From contig NZ_JACOIK010000004.1 in assembly GCF_014692515.1 (NCBI RefSeq), positions 248,001 to 312,000 of the forward strand: a stretch of DNA of 64,000 nucleotides, read 5' to 3'. The notes under the pieces are model-generated. The model did no database searches, was not told the DNA's origin, and saw only the letters and a program-made list of their open reading frames with translations. Shown here piece after piece: positions 26,302 to 35,886 of the stretch. Position numbers and translations under genes: made by a program. The DNA is from Sphingobacterium micropteri (GTDB taxonomy: Bacteria; Bacteroidota; Bacteroidia; Sphingobacteriales; Sphingobacteriaceae). Within the stretch, counting starts at the first letter, position 1, and each line of letters starts with the position of its first letter.

Positions 26302-28470
26302 ATGATCAAACTAAAAGCAAAAGGCAGTCTGTTATGTGCTCTTTTATTGGGTGCCAGCGTATTTAACTTTTCGGCATCCATTCCTGATGAAGGAATGTTT
26401 CCGCTTAGCGAGCTTAGCCGTGCAGGATTAAAAAAAGCTGGATTAAAAATAGCGGAGAAAGACATTTATAACCCGGGACAAATTGGACTGGTAGATGCAT
26501 TGGTGCAGGTAAGTGGTTGTTCAGGATCCTTTGTATCCCCCAACGGTCTTATCATTACGAACCACCATTGCGCATTTAGTGCGGTGCAGCTTGCGAGTTC
26601 ACCAGAATTTAACTACTTAAAAAATGGTTTTGTTGCGCATACATACGAACAAGAAATTGAAGCGCAAGGCTTAACTATCCGAATTACAAAATCTTATGAA
26701 GATGTATCTGAAGAAATACTAAATGCGGTAGCTTCCATTGACGATCCGGCAGAACGCATCAATGTCATCCATAAAATGCGATCTGAAATTGCCAAGCGGG
26801 CGGAAGCGGAAGATCCGACCATTAAGGCCGAAGTATCCGAAATGTTTATCGGCAAAAGTTATGTGCTTTTCCGATATCAAACTATTGAAGATGTACGTTT
26901 AGTCTACGTTCCCCGGCAAGATATTGGAGAGTTTGGAGGGGAAACAGATAATTGGGTGTGGCCTCGACATACGGGAGACTTTTCTTTTCTCCGAGCTTAC
27001 GTAGCCCCAGATGGCTCATCGGCGAAATATGCAAAAGAGAATGTGCCATACCAACCTAAAAAACACCTTAAGGTGAATCCCAAAGGCGTCAATGAAAATG
27101 ATTTTGTTTTCATATTGGGATATCCCGGCAAAACCTTTAGACACCGCCCTGCCCAGTACGTAGAATATCAACAAAAATATTTATTACCCTATACCTCAGA
27201 ACTCTATGATTTTCAAAATCAACAAATGCTTGCGGCAGGAAAAGAGGATCCAAAAACAGAATTAGCACTCGCAACACGCATCAAACGAAATGCGAACGTC
27301 ATGAAAAACTATCGCGGGAAACTAAAAGGTCTGCAAAATCTGGATCTAGTGGGTAGCAAAAGAAAAGAAGATGAGGCATTGACGAAATTCATTGCGAGCA
27401 AACCCGATCTCCAGGCGAAATACGGTACATTGATGGCTGATATCGACAAGCATTATCAGGTTGTTTTTGAAATGGCCCCCAAAGAACTTTGGTTTAATAA
27501 TATCTATAGCAGTATGTCCCTACTCCGCATAGCCTATACGATACAAGATTTTAAAGAAGCCATTCTTAAACAAAATGGACTTCAAGCACAGGAAGAGGTA
27601 TTCGCATTAAACATCAATCAGGTAAAGGAATACCTGGATAACATCTACGGGAGTTATGATCTTACGGTCGATAAAAATATAGCTCGTCGGATGTTTGAAG
27701 ATGCCTATCAGTTGGATGGATCGAACCAACTTAACTATTTTGTCAAGAAAAACTTCACCCGTAAAGAGGAAGCAGGAGATTATATTGTTGCCGCATTAGA
27801 CAAATCCAAACTAAACCGTAAAGAGACGCTCTACGATACGATCTTAAAAGATATACAATCGCTAAAGAATTATAAAGATGAGCTGTTAACGACGCAAAAA
27901 GGGTTGGCGGTTGAGCGGGAGACATTCGATGCGGAGCAGAAACGACGTGAGGGCATGCTGAACAGACTTATGGGGGATTATGTGGTGGTCAAAGAACAAT
28001 ATCAAGCAAAAAACTTTATTCCAGATGCCAACTCCACGCTACGTCTTACGTTCGGAAACATTAAAGGGTATAGTCCAGCTGATGCCACCTATATGCGTCC
28101 TTTTACAACAATAAAAGGACTTATAGAAAAAGGAAATTCGGGATTACCTGAATATGAATACCCCGAAAGTATAAAAACGGCTTGGTTGGCAAAAAATTTC
28201 GGGGCATACCTAAAAAAAGACCTGAATGATGTTCCGATAAATATCCTCTATAATATGGATACCACTGGCGGAAACTCAGGCTCACCGATTATGAACGCCC
28301 ATGGCGAATTAATCGGAGTCAACTTTGACCGCGCTTATGACGCAACCATCAACGATTTTGCCTGGAGTGAAGATTACAGTCGTTCTATTGGCGTGGATAT
28401 CCGTTACGTGTTGTGGATAGCGGACAAAATCGATGATGCGCAATTTATTTTGAAGGAAATGGGAATTTGA
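26302..28470 (+). CDS. S46 family dipeptidyl-peptidase, DPP11-like
   Basis: The 722-residue protein has a signal peptide (to about residue 26) and the S46 catalytic motifs: TNHHCAF (His88/89), ETDNW (Asp216) and GNSGSP (Ser659). It should remove dipeptides from the N-terminus of peptides in the periplasm. Specificity in this family depends on a residue 18 places after the serine: Gly in DPP7, Arg in DPP11. Here it is Arg677 in NFDRAY, which predicts preference for Asp or Glu at the second position. The 3' end overlaps the convergent ABC permease gene by 26 bp. Confidence 0.93.
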   Translation: MIKLKAKGSLLCALLLGASVFNFSASIPDEGMFPLSELSRAGLKKAGLKIAEKDIYNPGQIGLVDALVQVSGCSGSFVSPNGLIITNHHCAFSAVQLASSPEFNYLKNGFVAHTYEQEIEAQGLTIRITKSYEDVSEEILNAVASIDDPAERINVIHKMRSEIAKRAEAEDPTIKAEVSEMFIGKSYVLFRYQTIEDVRLVYVPRQDIGEFGGETDNWVWPRHTGDFSFLRAYVAPDGSSAKYAKENVPYQPKKHLKVNPKGVNENDFVFILGYPGKTFRHRPAQYVEYQQKYLLPYTSELYDFQNQQMLAAGKEDPKTELALATRIKRNANVMKNYRGKLKGLQNLDLVGSKRKEDEALTKFIASKPDLQAKYGTLMADIDKHYQVVFEMAPKELWFNNIYSSMSLLRIAYTIQDFKEAILKQNGLQAQEEVFALNINQVKEYLDNIYGSYDLTVDKNIARRMFEDAYQLDGSNQLNYFVKKNFTRKEEAGDYIVAALDKSKLNRKETLYDTILKDIQSLKNYKDELLTTQKGLAVERETFDAEQKRREGMLNRLMGDYVVVKEQYQAKNFIPDANSTLRLTFGNIKGYSPADATYMRPFTTIKGLIEKGNSGLPEYEYPESIKTAWLAKNFGAYLKKDLNDVPINILYNMDTTGGNSGSPIMNAHGELIGVNFDRAYDATINDFAWSEDYSRSIGVDIRYVLWIADKIDDAQFILKEMGI

Positions 28471-29620
28471 CAGCTTTTACTTTCCGTATCTTCACGGCTA
28501 GCACGACGGTCGCTACAATAAAGCATACTATAGCTATAATGGCCATCGCTATCAAACCGTTATAGGTATGGTAATTTTCACCATGCTGGATAAACATAAC
28601 TCTAAAAATGCGTAAGTAATGCGTAGATGGAATGACATCCGCAATAAACTGTACCCATGTCGGCATCAAACTAGATGGCCAGGTAAAACCGCTGAGTATA
28701 AAGGCGGGTGTGGCAATCACCATCAATATTTCCGTAGCTTTCAATTGGGATGGCAAAACAATGCTCACCAGAATCCCGATAAAACATACGGCCAACATAA
28801 ACACGAACGTACATAAGGCAAACCACCAAAAATCTGTATGTAGCGGCATATCATACCATTTTCCAAAACCCCAATACAGAACAAGGATACCAATAGACAT
28901 GAGCACGTAGGGAATAATCTTTACAAGAATAAGCCCGACAGGATTTCGCATTTGCTGTGCTAATTCGACGAAGGTTCCATTTTCAAACTCGGAAGAAAAA
29001 GATAACGCCAACCCTAATAACAGCACCTGCTGTAACACTATAATTAGCACGCCTGGCAGCATGAAATACAGATAGTTTCCACTTCGTATATTCTGCCTGA
29101 CCATGGTCGTTTTAAAAGGTTCGTATTGTTCGGACGCAATCTTAGCAGGAACACCTTGCTTCATCTGCGTTTCGATTTGTACTCCGGCTTTCAGCGTCAT
29201 CGCACAAACATTCACCGCCATGGCTGCTGTATTAGACGTCAGTGTATTCGATCCATCCACAAAAATGGTCACTTCCGGAACCCGTTTTTGCTGGACACCG
29301 GCCGCAAAACCTTTGGGAATATGCACGATAACCGTGGCATCGTGTTCGATGGCAATCTCTTTTGAATCAAACAGCGACGGCAACATACGTATAACCTTGA
29401 TATTTTCGTTATCGTTCATCATGTCGACAAAGGTGGCACTTAGTGGGCTATTGTCCTCATCTACAACGAGGATAGGCATTTCGGTTACTTTCCCTTGTTG
29501 ATATACATGCCCTATCAATACGCCGTATAGAATCGGCGCCCCAATAAAAAGCATCATCAGCACGCTATTGTTGAAAAACAGCTTAAACTCGCGTTGAATG
29601 AGTTTTATAAATTTTTTCAC
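28445..29620 (-). CDS. ABC-2 type export permease
   Basis: The 391-residue protein has one N-terminal TM (residues 17-35), a large extracytoplasmic domain and five C-terminal TM segments, as in YhhJ/YbhR-type permeases. The start codon at 29620 is GTG, since the next Met would cut into TM1. It lies 13 bp after the HlyD-type gene. With the TolC and HlyD proteins upstream it should form a three-layer exporter. No ATP-binding protein and no second permease are found beside it. Confidence 0.88.
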   Translation of the reverse strand: MKKFIKLIQREFKLFFNNSVLMMLFIGAPILYGVLIGHVYQQGKVTEMPILVVDEDNSPLSATFVDMMNDNENIKVIRMLPSLFDSKEIAIEHDATVIVHIPKGFAAGVQQKRVPEVTIFVDGSNTLTSNTAAMAVNVCAMTLKAGVQIETQMKQGVPAKIASEQYEPFKTTMVRQNIRSGNYLYFMLPGVLIIVLQQVLLLGLALSFSSEFENGTFVELAQQMRNPVGLILVKIIPYVLMSIGILVLYWGFGKWYDMPLHTDFWWFALCTFVFMLAVCFIGILVSIVLPSQLKATEILMVIATPAFILSGFTWPSSLMPTWVQFIADVIPSTHYLRIFRVMFIQHGENYHTYNGLIAMAIIAIVCFIVATVVLAVKIRKVKAVKFPFPSK

Positions 29621-29633
29621 GTTCTAATCCTTT

Positions 29634-30590
29634 CTATTGTATTTGAAGAACAACCAACGTTTTCGTTAACAAATCGCGTACGGCTGCATGATCTGACGGC
29701 ACCACTTTAACCTCAAATACGGTCAGTTGGTTATCATAATCGGGATAAGCAGTAGAAATATTGGCATAAGAGCTCAGTGCTTTCAGGGCTACTATCCTGC
29801 CTTTAATCTCCTTATTATCTAGATAAGGAACATGTAGGGTAACTTCACTACCTCTACTTAATTTACCCACTCTATTTTCCGGTACGGTAAAGCGGAAATA
29901 AGTGCTATTATGAATGTAACCATTGATAATAGCATATCCTGCGGTAGCCAGCTCGCCAACGTTTAAATTAATGGTTTCCACACTCATATCCTGTGGAGCA
30001 ATAAGGTATTTTTCCCTCGCAGCTACCTTAACCTCCGCGACGGCACCTAAAGCCCGCTCCTTTTGCCCCAATGCCATTATCTGTTGCTCGTAACGAGCAC
30101 CATTTCGCGCTTCTTCCATTTCCGCTTGCGCCGCAAGATATTGGTTCTTTGCCCCCTGGTATTTGGCATACGTTTCATCATATTGTTGTTGCGATACTAA
30201 ACTGTCCCTTAATAGATTTTTCAACCGATTAATGGATTTTTCAGCGAAATCATATTGCTCTTTTAAGCCATCTACTTTAGCCTGTAACTGCACTAATTGT
30301 CCGCGTGTAGCACCTTTTGTTGCCATATGATATTGTGCTTCTGCAGATTGGAGTGCCCCTTGCGCCTGTTCTGCTTTTGCATCCACTTCGGGTATATCCA
30401 ATATTGCCAATGTATCGCCGGCCTGTACGAAATCCCCTTCTTGAACACGGATTTCTGCTACTTTTCCGGGAACTTTGGTCACGATCGTTAGCTGCTCGCG
30501 TTCTACTTTTCCCTCCAAGGGCTTTTCCCGAATTTCATTTTTGCAAGCAAAAAATAAAAACATCAGCGGAAAAAAATATAACTTTTTCAT
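29634..30590 (-). CDS. HlyD-family membrane fusion lipoprotein
   Basis: The 318-residue protein has a lipoprotein signal (LFFACKN, Cys16), a split biotinyl-lipoyl domain (IRVQEGDFVQAGDTLAIL), a long alpha-hairpin (residues 75-195), and a beta-barrel domain. It resembles YhiI/YbhG adaptors that work with ABC-2 permeases. It lies between the TolC gene (87 bp upstream) and the permease gene (13 bp downstream). Confidence 0.9.
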   Translation of the reverse strand: MKKLYFFPLMFLFFACKNEIREKPLEGKVEREQLTIVTKVPGKVAEIRVQEGDFVQAGDTLAILDIPEVDAKAEQAQGALQSAEAQYHMATKGATRGQLVQLQAKVDGLKEQYDFAEKSINRLKNLLRDSLVSQQQYDETYAKYQGAKNQYLAAQAEMEEARNGARYEQQIMALGQKERALGAVAEVKVAAREKYLIAPQDMSVETINLNVGELATAGYAIINGYIHNSTYFRFTVPENRVGKLSRGSEVTLHVPYLDNKEIKGRIVALKALSSYANISTAYPDYDNQLTVFEVKVVPSDHAAVRDLLTKTLVVLQIQ

Positions 30591-30677
30591 TTCAAGTATT
30601 TATAAAAATCGATAATCTGTCTCAAACTGCCCTATAAGCTACAAATTTCTAATGTCTAACATCCCACTACTCATCAC

Positions 30678-32066
30678 TCATTCGTATAAGGTTTGTAATA
30701 GTTTTCCGGATGTGTGTAATAGTTCTAATGCTACAGCACGTTGCTGCAAAACATGGCTATAAAAATTGAGATTGACTTTATACCATTCATTTTCGGTAGC
30801 CAATAGTTCTGTTACGTCAATCAATCCGGCCTCGTACTGTTTTGCAGCTATCTGTAAATTATTTTCGGCAACCTTTATCTGCTGGCTTCCTACTTTTAAT
30901 TTCTGATTTGCAGTGGTATAGCTAACTTTGTTTTTATCCAATAATAAATTCAGTTTTTCCGTTGCATCAAGGAGCTTCATGTCGTTAATAGTTTGGTCTA
31001 ACTGCACTTGCTTAACTTTATTTCGGTGTTCCCCACCATTAAAGATATCCCATCTTACGCCTACCCCAACCATAAAGTTAGGTCTACCTTTTAAATAGTT
31101 GGTAGAAAGGCCTATATCACCGACTACGGGTCTGTCTTTAATCGTTAAACTTGTATTGTGGAGATTTAAATAGCTGGCTGAACCAAAAGCAAAAACGGTA
31201 GGTAGCGAAGCTCCTTTTTCTTTTTTATATAAATATTCATAGGCTTTAGATGACGCACCCAATGCTTTTAATTCGGACCGTTCTTCTACGCCTGCTGGCA
31301 CATCCGATAAGTAGATGGGCAAAAGGTCGTACCCGACTTCTTCCACCGCTGATGCGCGTAATCCTGTTTCCTGTTGTATTTTTTTAACCAGTAATGCACG
31401 ATTACCAGTAAGCTCAACTTTCTTTTCTTCCAACTCTAATAGGGCAAGTTTTAGCTTATCGCGATCATACGGAATAGCCAAACCATTTTCGATAGCCCTA
31501 TTCACTTTCGCCTGCTCTTTTTTCAACCTCCGCTCGGAATCTTCAATTAGCTTATCCACTTCGTCCAACAACATCAATTGATCAAACGTAGTCGCAATTT
31601 CCTTAGCCATTCCCTCTTTTCCCGCCTCCGCTAGATAGCTTTGTGCGCGGGCCTTTTCTTTCAAAGCCCGTTCGCCGTTAGGAATCTGCAATCCCGAGAA
31701 AATAACCTGTTTTACAGACACACCTGCATACGCTGCCTGCGACCGGAGATTGAAATCTGTTGCCCCTTCAAACAGCCCTAGATTTAATACCGGTAGATTT
31801 AATGTCGGAATGTCGAGACTTCCATTATTGTACATGAAGCCATACAAGCCTGTAGCCGAAACATGCGGCAGCTTATTGGCCTTCACTCCTTCCGCTTCCA
31901 GATTGGCTTTGTCAACTTCGTAACTTTTGAGCTGCAAATCCTTATTGGTCTGGAACGACTGCTGGATAATTTCTTTAACTTTTGGATCTATATTGGATTG
32001 TGTTCGTCCTGTTTGCTGAAAAATCACACTAGACAGGATAAAGATCCATACCCATTTTTTGTGCAT
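30678..32066 (-). CDS. TolC-family outer-membrane protein
   Basis: The start at 32066 (MHKKWVWIFILSSVIF) begins the signal peptide directly; the frame from 32093 adds nine basic residues. The 462-residue protein has two OEP repeats with long helices and a YEAGLIDVTELL motif near the end, typical of the family. It is first in a three-gene export operon. The palindrome at 32115-32140 lies 49 bp upstream. Confidence 0.9.
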   Translation of the reverse strand: MHKKWVWIFILSSVIFQQTGRTQSNIDPKVKEIIQQSFQTNKDLQLKSYEVDKANLEAEGVKANKLPHVSATGLYGFMYNNGSLDIPTLNLPVLNLGLFEGATDFNLRSQAAYAGVSVKQVIFSGLQIPNGERALKEKARAQSYLAEAGKEGMAKEIATTFDQLMLLDEVDKLIEDSERRLKKEQAKVNRAIENGLAIPYDRDKLKLALLELEEKKVELTGNRALLVKKIQQETGLRASAVEEVGYDLLPIYLSDVPAGVEERSELKALGASSKAYEYLYKKEKGASLPTVFAFGSASYLNLHNTSLTIKDRPVVGDIGLSTNYLKGRPNFMVGVGVRWDIFNGGEHRNKVKQVQLDQTINDMKLLDATEKLNLLLDKNKVSYTTANQKLKVGSQQIKVAENNLQIAAKQYEAGLIDVTELLATENEWYKVNLNFYSHVLQQRAVALELLHTSGKLLQTLYE

Positions 32067-32114
32067 AACCTTTATGTATTTATTGCGAAACAAATATCCG
32101 GTTAATACGGTTTG

Positions 32115-32140
32115 CTTTTTTTAAGATATCTTAAAAAAAG
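32115..32140. promoter_or_regulatory. 26-bp perfect palindrome upstream of the export operon
   Basis: CTTTTTTTAAGAT (32115-32127) and ATCTTAAAAAAAG (32128-32140) are exact inverted arms with no centre. It sits between the stop of the Crp/Fnr gene and the tolC-like start, both on the minus strand. It could be an operator, or an A/T-rich terminator of the regulator gene. Confidence 0.5.
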
Positions 32141-32159
32141 ATCAACACGCGGTATCAAA

Positions 32160-32720
32160 CTAACGCTGTGCTCTAATGACGCTGAGTGTCGGTTGGGAAA
32201 TCCCTAAATAAGAAGCGATATCTCCCAATGGGGCTCTCAAGAGTATATCGGGATGCTGCTCCATCAATTTTTGATAACGTTCTTGTGCTGTTTCAAATTG
32301 CAGACTCTGTAATCGGGTAGAGAATCCAATCAATGCCTGTAACAGTATCGTTTGTATCAATCTATTCATGGCTATGGAATGAGATGCGAGCTTCTCGATG
32401 GCGTCAAAGGGGATCAGGGTAATAGTTGAAGGTTCGAGCGTTTCCATACCATACATTGATTTTTTGTGATAGAATACACTTTCGGTACCTGCGGCAAAAG
32501 TATGTTCTGAAAAAAAATAATGGGTTATACCCTTACCTGATTTATAATAAAACATCCGGACAAGCCCCTGCTCAATGAAAAAGATATTCCGCGAATAGTG
32601 CCCCGCATCTAAAATAATATCTTTTTTAACATATGTTTTCGTGATTGACACCTGTTCAAGATGTTCCAGCAAATCATCTGTCAGCCCGAACGTAGTCTTT
32701 AAATAGGGAATTAACTGCAT
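32160..32720 (-). CDS. Crp/Fnr-family transcription regulator
   Basis: The 186-residue protein has a cyclic-nucleotide-binding-like beta-roll (residues 28-120; GHYSRNIFFIEQGLVRMFY) and a C-terminal HTH (LGDIASYLGISQPTLSVIR). No FNR-type cysteine cluster is visible, so oxygen sensing through an iron-sulfur cluster is unlikely. It lies 93 bp upstream of the TolC-HlyD-ABC operon and is a candidate regulator of it. Confidence 0.9.
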   Translation of the reverse strand: MQLIPYLKTTFGLTDDLLEHLEQVSITKTYVKKDIILDAGHYSRNIFFIEQGLVRMFYYKSGKGITHYFFSEHTFAAGTESVFYHKKSMYGMETLEPSTITLIPFDAIEKLASHSIAMNRLIQTILLQALIGFSTRLQSLQFETAQERYQKLMEQHPDILLRAPLGDIASYLGISQPTLSVIRAQR

Positions 32721-32752
32721 TCCCTAAAATAAGGTTTTTTGTATAAAAAAAC

Positions 32753-33064
32753 CTATACTTGCTGCCCGGCTTTATATTTAATTTCTAAGGCTAATATAAT
32801 ATCTCTTTTTTTACCTTCTATTAAGGACAGATTTCCGGCAACAAACACCCCTTTTTTGCCATTGTTACTATTTGAAATACCATATACGGTTGACTCATCA
32901 TCGGGATTGGATTCTCCTTCATAACGATAAAGATGATCAATTTGGTAATTTTCGGCGTCCGCTAATATTTCGTCAAACTCCACATTAAAATCTACACTAT
33001 ACCCCATTTCTTTTAATTTGGCCAATGCAACATCTGTTGTTTCATAATTGTGTTTTGTTTCCAT
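32753..33064 (-). CDS. small conserved protein, often misnamed phosphoribosylpyrophosphate synthetase
   Basis: The 103-residue protein matches a small Bacteroidota family: ALAKLKEMGYSVDFN, YRYEGESNPDDESTVYGIS and GKKGVFV. Members are often annotated as phosphoribosylpyrophosphate synthetase, but they lack its P-loop and active site, so that name is not supported. It is soluble and acidic. Function unknown. Confidence 0.7.
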   Translation of the reverse strand: METKHNYETTDVALAKLKEMGYSVDFNVEFDEILADAENYQIDHLYRYEGESNPDDESTVYGISNSNNGKKGVFVAGNLSLIEGKKRDIILALEIKYKAGQQV

Positions 33065-33206
33065 AATATCTATTTTTAACTGCTTCGCGGTTTAACGAAT
33101 TTTATTTTATAACATCTATTAAGATAACACGCCAAAGGGCTGTTCTGTTTTCGTATTTTTTTGGCTAGCTTTGAGCAGCATTGTTAATTAGGTCGAAAAA
33201 ACAATT

Positions 33207-34010
33207 ATGGCATACCCTGTACCCAAACCGCAATACACTTCTGGAAAAGCCTTCGAAAGGTTAATCACTATCTTAGATACCCTCCGTATAGCCTGCCCTT
33301 GGGATCGCAAGCAAACGATGGAATCCCTACGACATCTCACTATGGAAGAGCTTTATGAGCTTACCGATGCGATTCTGGAAAAAGATTATAATGAGATAAA
33401 AAAAGAGCTTGGCGATGTGATGCTACATCTTATTTTCTACGCCAAGATTGCCGATGAGCAACAGCAGTTTAATATAGTAGACGTATTGAACGCAATCTGT
33501 GACAAGCTGGTGGTACGGCATCCGCACATCTATGCTGATACACAGGTCGAAAATGAGGACGATGTTAAAAACAACTGGGAGGCCATCAAATTAAAAGAAG
33601 GTAGTAAATCGGTACTATCCGGTGTACCAAAGGGATTACCTGCACTTGTTAAAGCATATCGTATACAGGATAAAGTCCGCGGTGTCGGCTTTGATTGGGA
33701 TGATAAAACAGAAGTTTGGAAAAAAGTAGAAGAAGAACTAGCCGAATTTAAAAACGAATTCAACCTCACAGAAGACGTGATCGTTGATCAGGAAAAGGCG
33801 GAAGCGGAGTTTGGTGATCTGCTATTTTCCTTAATTAATTACGCACGGCACCTCGGCATTAATCCTGAAAATGCACTAGAACGTACAAATAAAAAATTTA
33901 TACAGCGATTCAGTCATTTGGAAAAACGGGCCACTGAAAATGGAAAGCATCTCAAAGAAATGACTTTGGATGAAATGGACGTGTATTGGAACGAAGCGAA
34001 AAAATTATAA
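33207..34010 (+). CDS. mazG: nucleoside triphosphate pyrophosphohydrolase
   Basis: The 267-residue protein has two MazG domains (EELYELTDAILEKDYNEIKK-type and EEELAEFKNEFN ... EAEFGDLLFSLINYARH), with the metal-binding E-E-x-x-E and E-x-x-D signatures intact in both. Family length (263 in E. coli) agrees. It hydrolyses dNTPs/NTPs to monophosphates and pyrophosphate, removing abnormal nucleotides. It is convergent with 34021-34719. Confidence 0.95.
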   Translation: MAYPVPKPQYTSGKAFERLITILDTLRIACPWDRKQTMESLRHLTMEELYELTDAILEKDYNEIKKELGDVMLHLIFYAKIADEQQQFNIVDVLNAICDKLVVRHPHIYADTQVENEDDVKNNWEAIKLKEGSKSVLSGVPKGLPALVKAYRIQDKVRGVGFDWDDKTEVWKKVEEELAEFKNEFNLTEDVIVDQEKAEAEFGDLLFSLINYARHLGINPENALERTNKKFIQRFSHLEKRATENGKHLKEMTLDEMDVYWNEAKKL

Positions 34011-34020
34011 ATTGGAGATA

Positions 34021-34719
34021 TCAAGGCTCGTCACAGTCTAACGTCTCTGTTTTAATAAACAGTCTTTGAAACTGTTTCATTTGTGTACCATCATAATTGA
34101 TATGATGCACTAAGTTGTTCGCACTATTCCACCAACCGTACACCAATACATAATCAAACGCACGATCTAGTCTATCTGCATGTTTCATGGTCGTTTCATA
34201 GTTATGCCATAAATATTCCGGTGTACTATTATTTTCCATCTGCATTTTTATCACTTGTTCGTAGGCTTCCAGTAAATCATCTCCTCCCTTGTGCAAGGCT
34301 TCCGCATATTGCCGGGCTTTCGTATCTTCCTTCACGGCCATTATTAAAGATTTAGTATCTTGTTTCGCGTTCTTTTGTACCTTCTTTAACGCGTACGTCT
34401 CTTGCAGATACTGCAATACGTCTTTCTTTAAACCTTGGAAATAATGTGTTTGAACAATCTGTAAATCTTTGACATAATGTATCGCACTATCATATCGGGC
34501 AGTTAACTCTTCGAATGTACCGCTATCATGAACATAATGACTGGTACGAAAAAGATTGTACGTATCGGCGAGTTGTTTCTCGGTATATTTTTGGTTGTCG
34601 TAATAGCCTTTATATGTACACAACTCATCGTCGAATGTCCACGTTTTGGTTTGTGCTAATGCCCCGTTTATCGCAGACATTAACATGAACATTCCTATTG
34701 AAATTCGTTTAATCCGCAT
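34021..34719 (-). CDS. exported hypothetical protein
   Basis: From the ATG at 34719 (GGAG five bases upstream) the 232-residue protein starts with a signal peptide (MRIKRISIGMFMLMSAINGALAQ). The mature part is alpha-helical and rich in charged and aromatic residues (YRIDSAIHYVKDLQ-type helices, LWHNYETTMKHAD). I do not recognise the family. It is probably periplasmic. No neighbour gives a clue. Confidence 0.7.
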   Translation of the reverse strand: MRIKRISIGMFMLMSAINGALAQTKTWTFDDELCTYKGYYDNQKYTEKQLADTYNLFRTSHYVHDSGTFEELTARYDSAIHYVKDLQIVQTHYFQGLKKDVLQYLQETYALKKVQKNAKQDTKSLIMAVKEDTKARQYAEALHKGGDDLLEAYEQVIKMQMENNSTPEYLWHNYETTMKHADRLDRAFDYVLVYGWWNSANNLVHHINYDGTQMKQFQRLFIKTETLDCDEP

Positions 34720-34787
34720 AATCTCCATTTAAAAAACTAATATACTGACCTTGCCTTTAATTACCAATTAATCCGTAAATTCGCGAC

Positions 34788-35789
34788 ATGAAAGAAACTG
34801 TTGTTAGCGGTATCAGAAGTACCGGTAAGTTACATTTGGGCAACTACTATGGAGCATTGCGTAATTTCGTCAAAATGCAGCACGAATACAACTGCTTCTT
34901 TTTTATAGCTGATTTACATTCTTTAACGACACATCCTACTCCCGAACACCTCAACCGTACGGTAAGAGAAGTTGCGGTAGAATATTTAGCAGCAGGTATC
35001 GATCCCGAACAATCCACCATATATGTACAATCGGATGTTCCGGAAGTAGCGGAGCTCTACCTATACATGAATATGAATGCGTATTTGGGCGAATTGGAGA
35101 GAGCTACTGCATTCAAAGATAAAGTTCGTGCTAATCCGGACAATGTTAATGCTGGACTTTTAACGTACCCAGTGCTTATGGCATGTGATATCTTAATTCA
35201 TCATGGCACCAAGGTTCCCGTTGGAAAAGATCAGGAACAGCATTTAGAAATGACACGTACGTTTGGTAACCGTTTTAACAGATTATATAACGTAGAATAT
35301 TTTAAGGAGGCTTTTGCTTTTTCTTACAGTGATAAATTGGTTAAAATTCCAGGGCTGGATGGTAACGGAAAAATGGGAAAATCAAATGGTGAAGCTAGCT
35401 GCGTTTATCTAAGTGATTCTCCTGAGGTTATCCGTAAAAAAGTGATGCGAGCGGTATCTGACGCTGGACCTACCGAAATGAATCAAGTAAAGCCAGAGCC
35501 TATACAGAATTTGTTTGATTTGATGAAAGTTGTATCGACACCGGACACTTTACAACATTTCGAAGATCTGTACAACAAATGTGAAATTCGTTATGGAGAT
35601 TTCAAAAAACAGCTTGCCGAAGATATGGTGCTGGCAACCGAACCCGTTCGTTCACGCATCCATGAAATTTCAAACGACGACGAATACGTCAAAAAAGTCA
35701 TTCGGATGGGTGCGGAGAAGGCAAGTGAAAGCGCACGTAAAACAATTAGGGAAGTGCGCGAAATCATTGGGATCAAGAAGTTGTATTAA
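34788..35789 (+). CDS. trpS: tryptophan--tRNA ligase
   Basis: The 333-residue protein shows the class I motifs GKLHLGNYYGA (HIGH-like) and KMGKSNG (KMSKS-like), as well as the Trp-binding region MACDILIHH and VGKDQEQH. It charges tRNA-Trp. Length and motif order are normal. Confidence 0.97.
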   Translation: MKETVVSGIRSTGKLHLGNYYGALRNFVKMQHEYNCFFFIADLHSLTTHPTPEHLNRTVREVAVEYLAAGIDPEQSTIYVQSDVPEVAELYLYMNMNAYLGELERATAFKDKVRANPDNVNAGLLTYPVLMACDILIHHGTKVPVGKDQEQHLEMTRTFGNRFNRLYNVEYFKEAFAFSYSDKLVKIPGLDGNGKMGKSNGEASCVYLSDSPEVIRKKVMRAVSDAGPTEMNQVKPEPIQNLFDLMKVVSTPDTLQHFEDLYNKCEIRYGDFKKQLAEDMVLATEPVRSRIHEISNDDEYVKKVIRMGAEKASESARKTIREVREIIGIKKLY

Positions 35790-35886
35790 AAGTTGAGTTC
35801 GGCGATTCTTGGTTCATTTTTTGTAACGAGGAACTTGATGATTCATCATGCAAAACTCATAATTTATAATTCGTCATTCATTCAAC

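Noticed and set aside
32753..33064. phosphoribosylpyrophosphate synthetase
   Set aside because: The name is common in databases for this family, but at 103 residues it lacks the PRPP synthetase active-site motifs.
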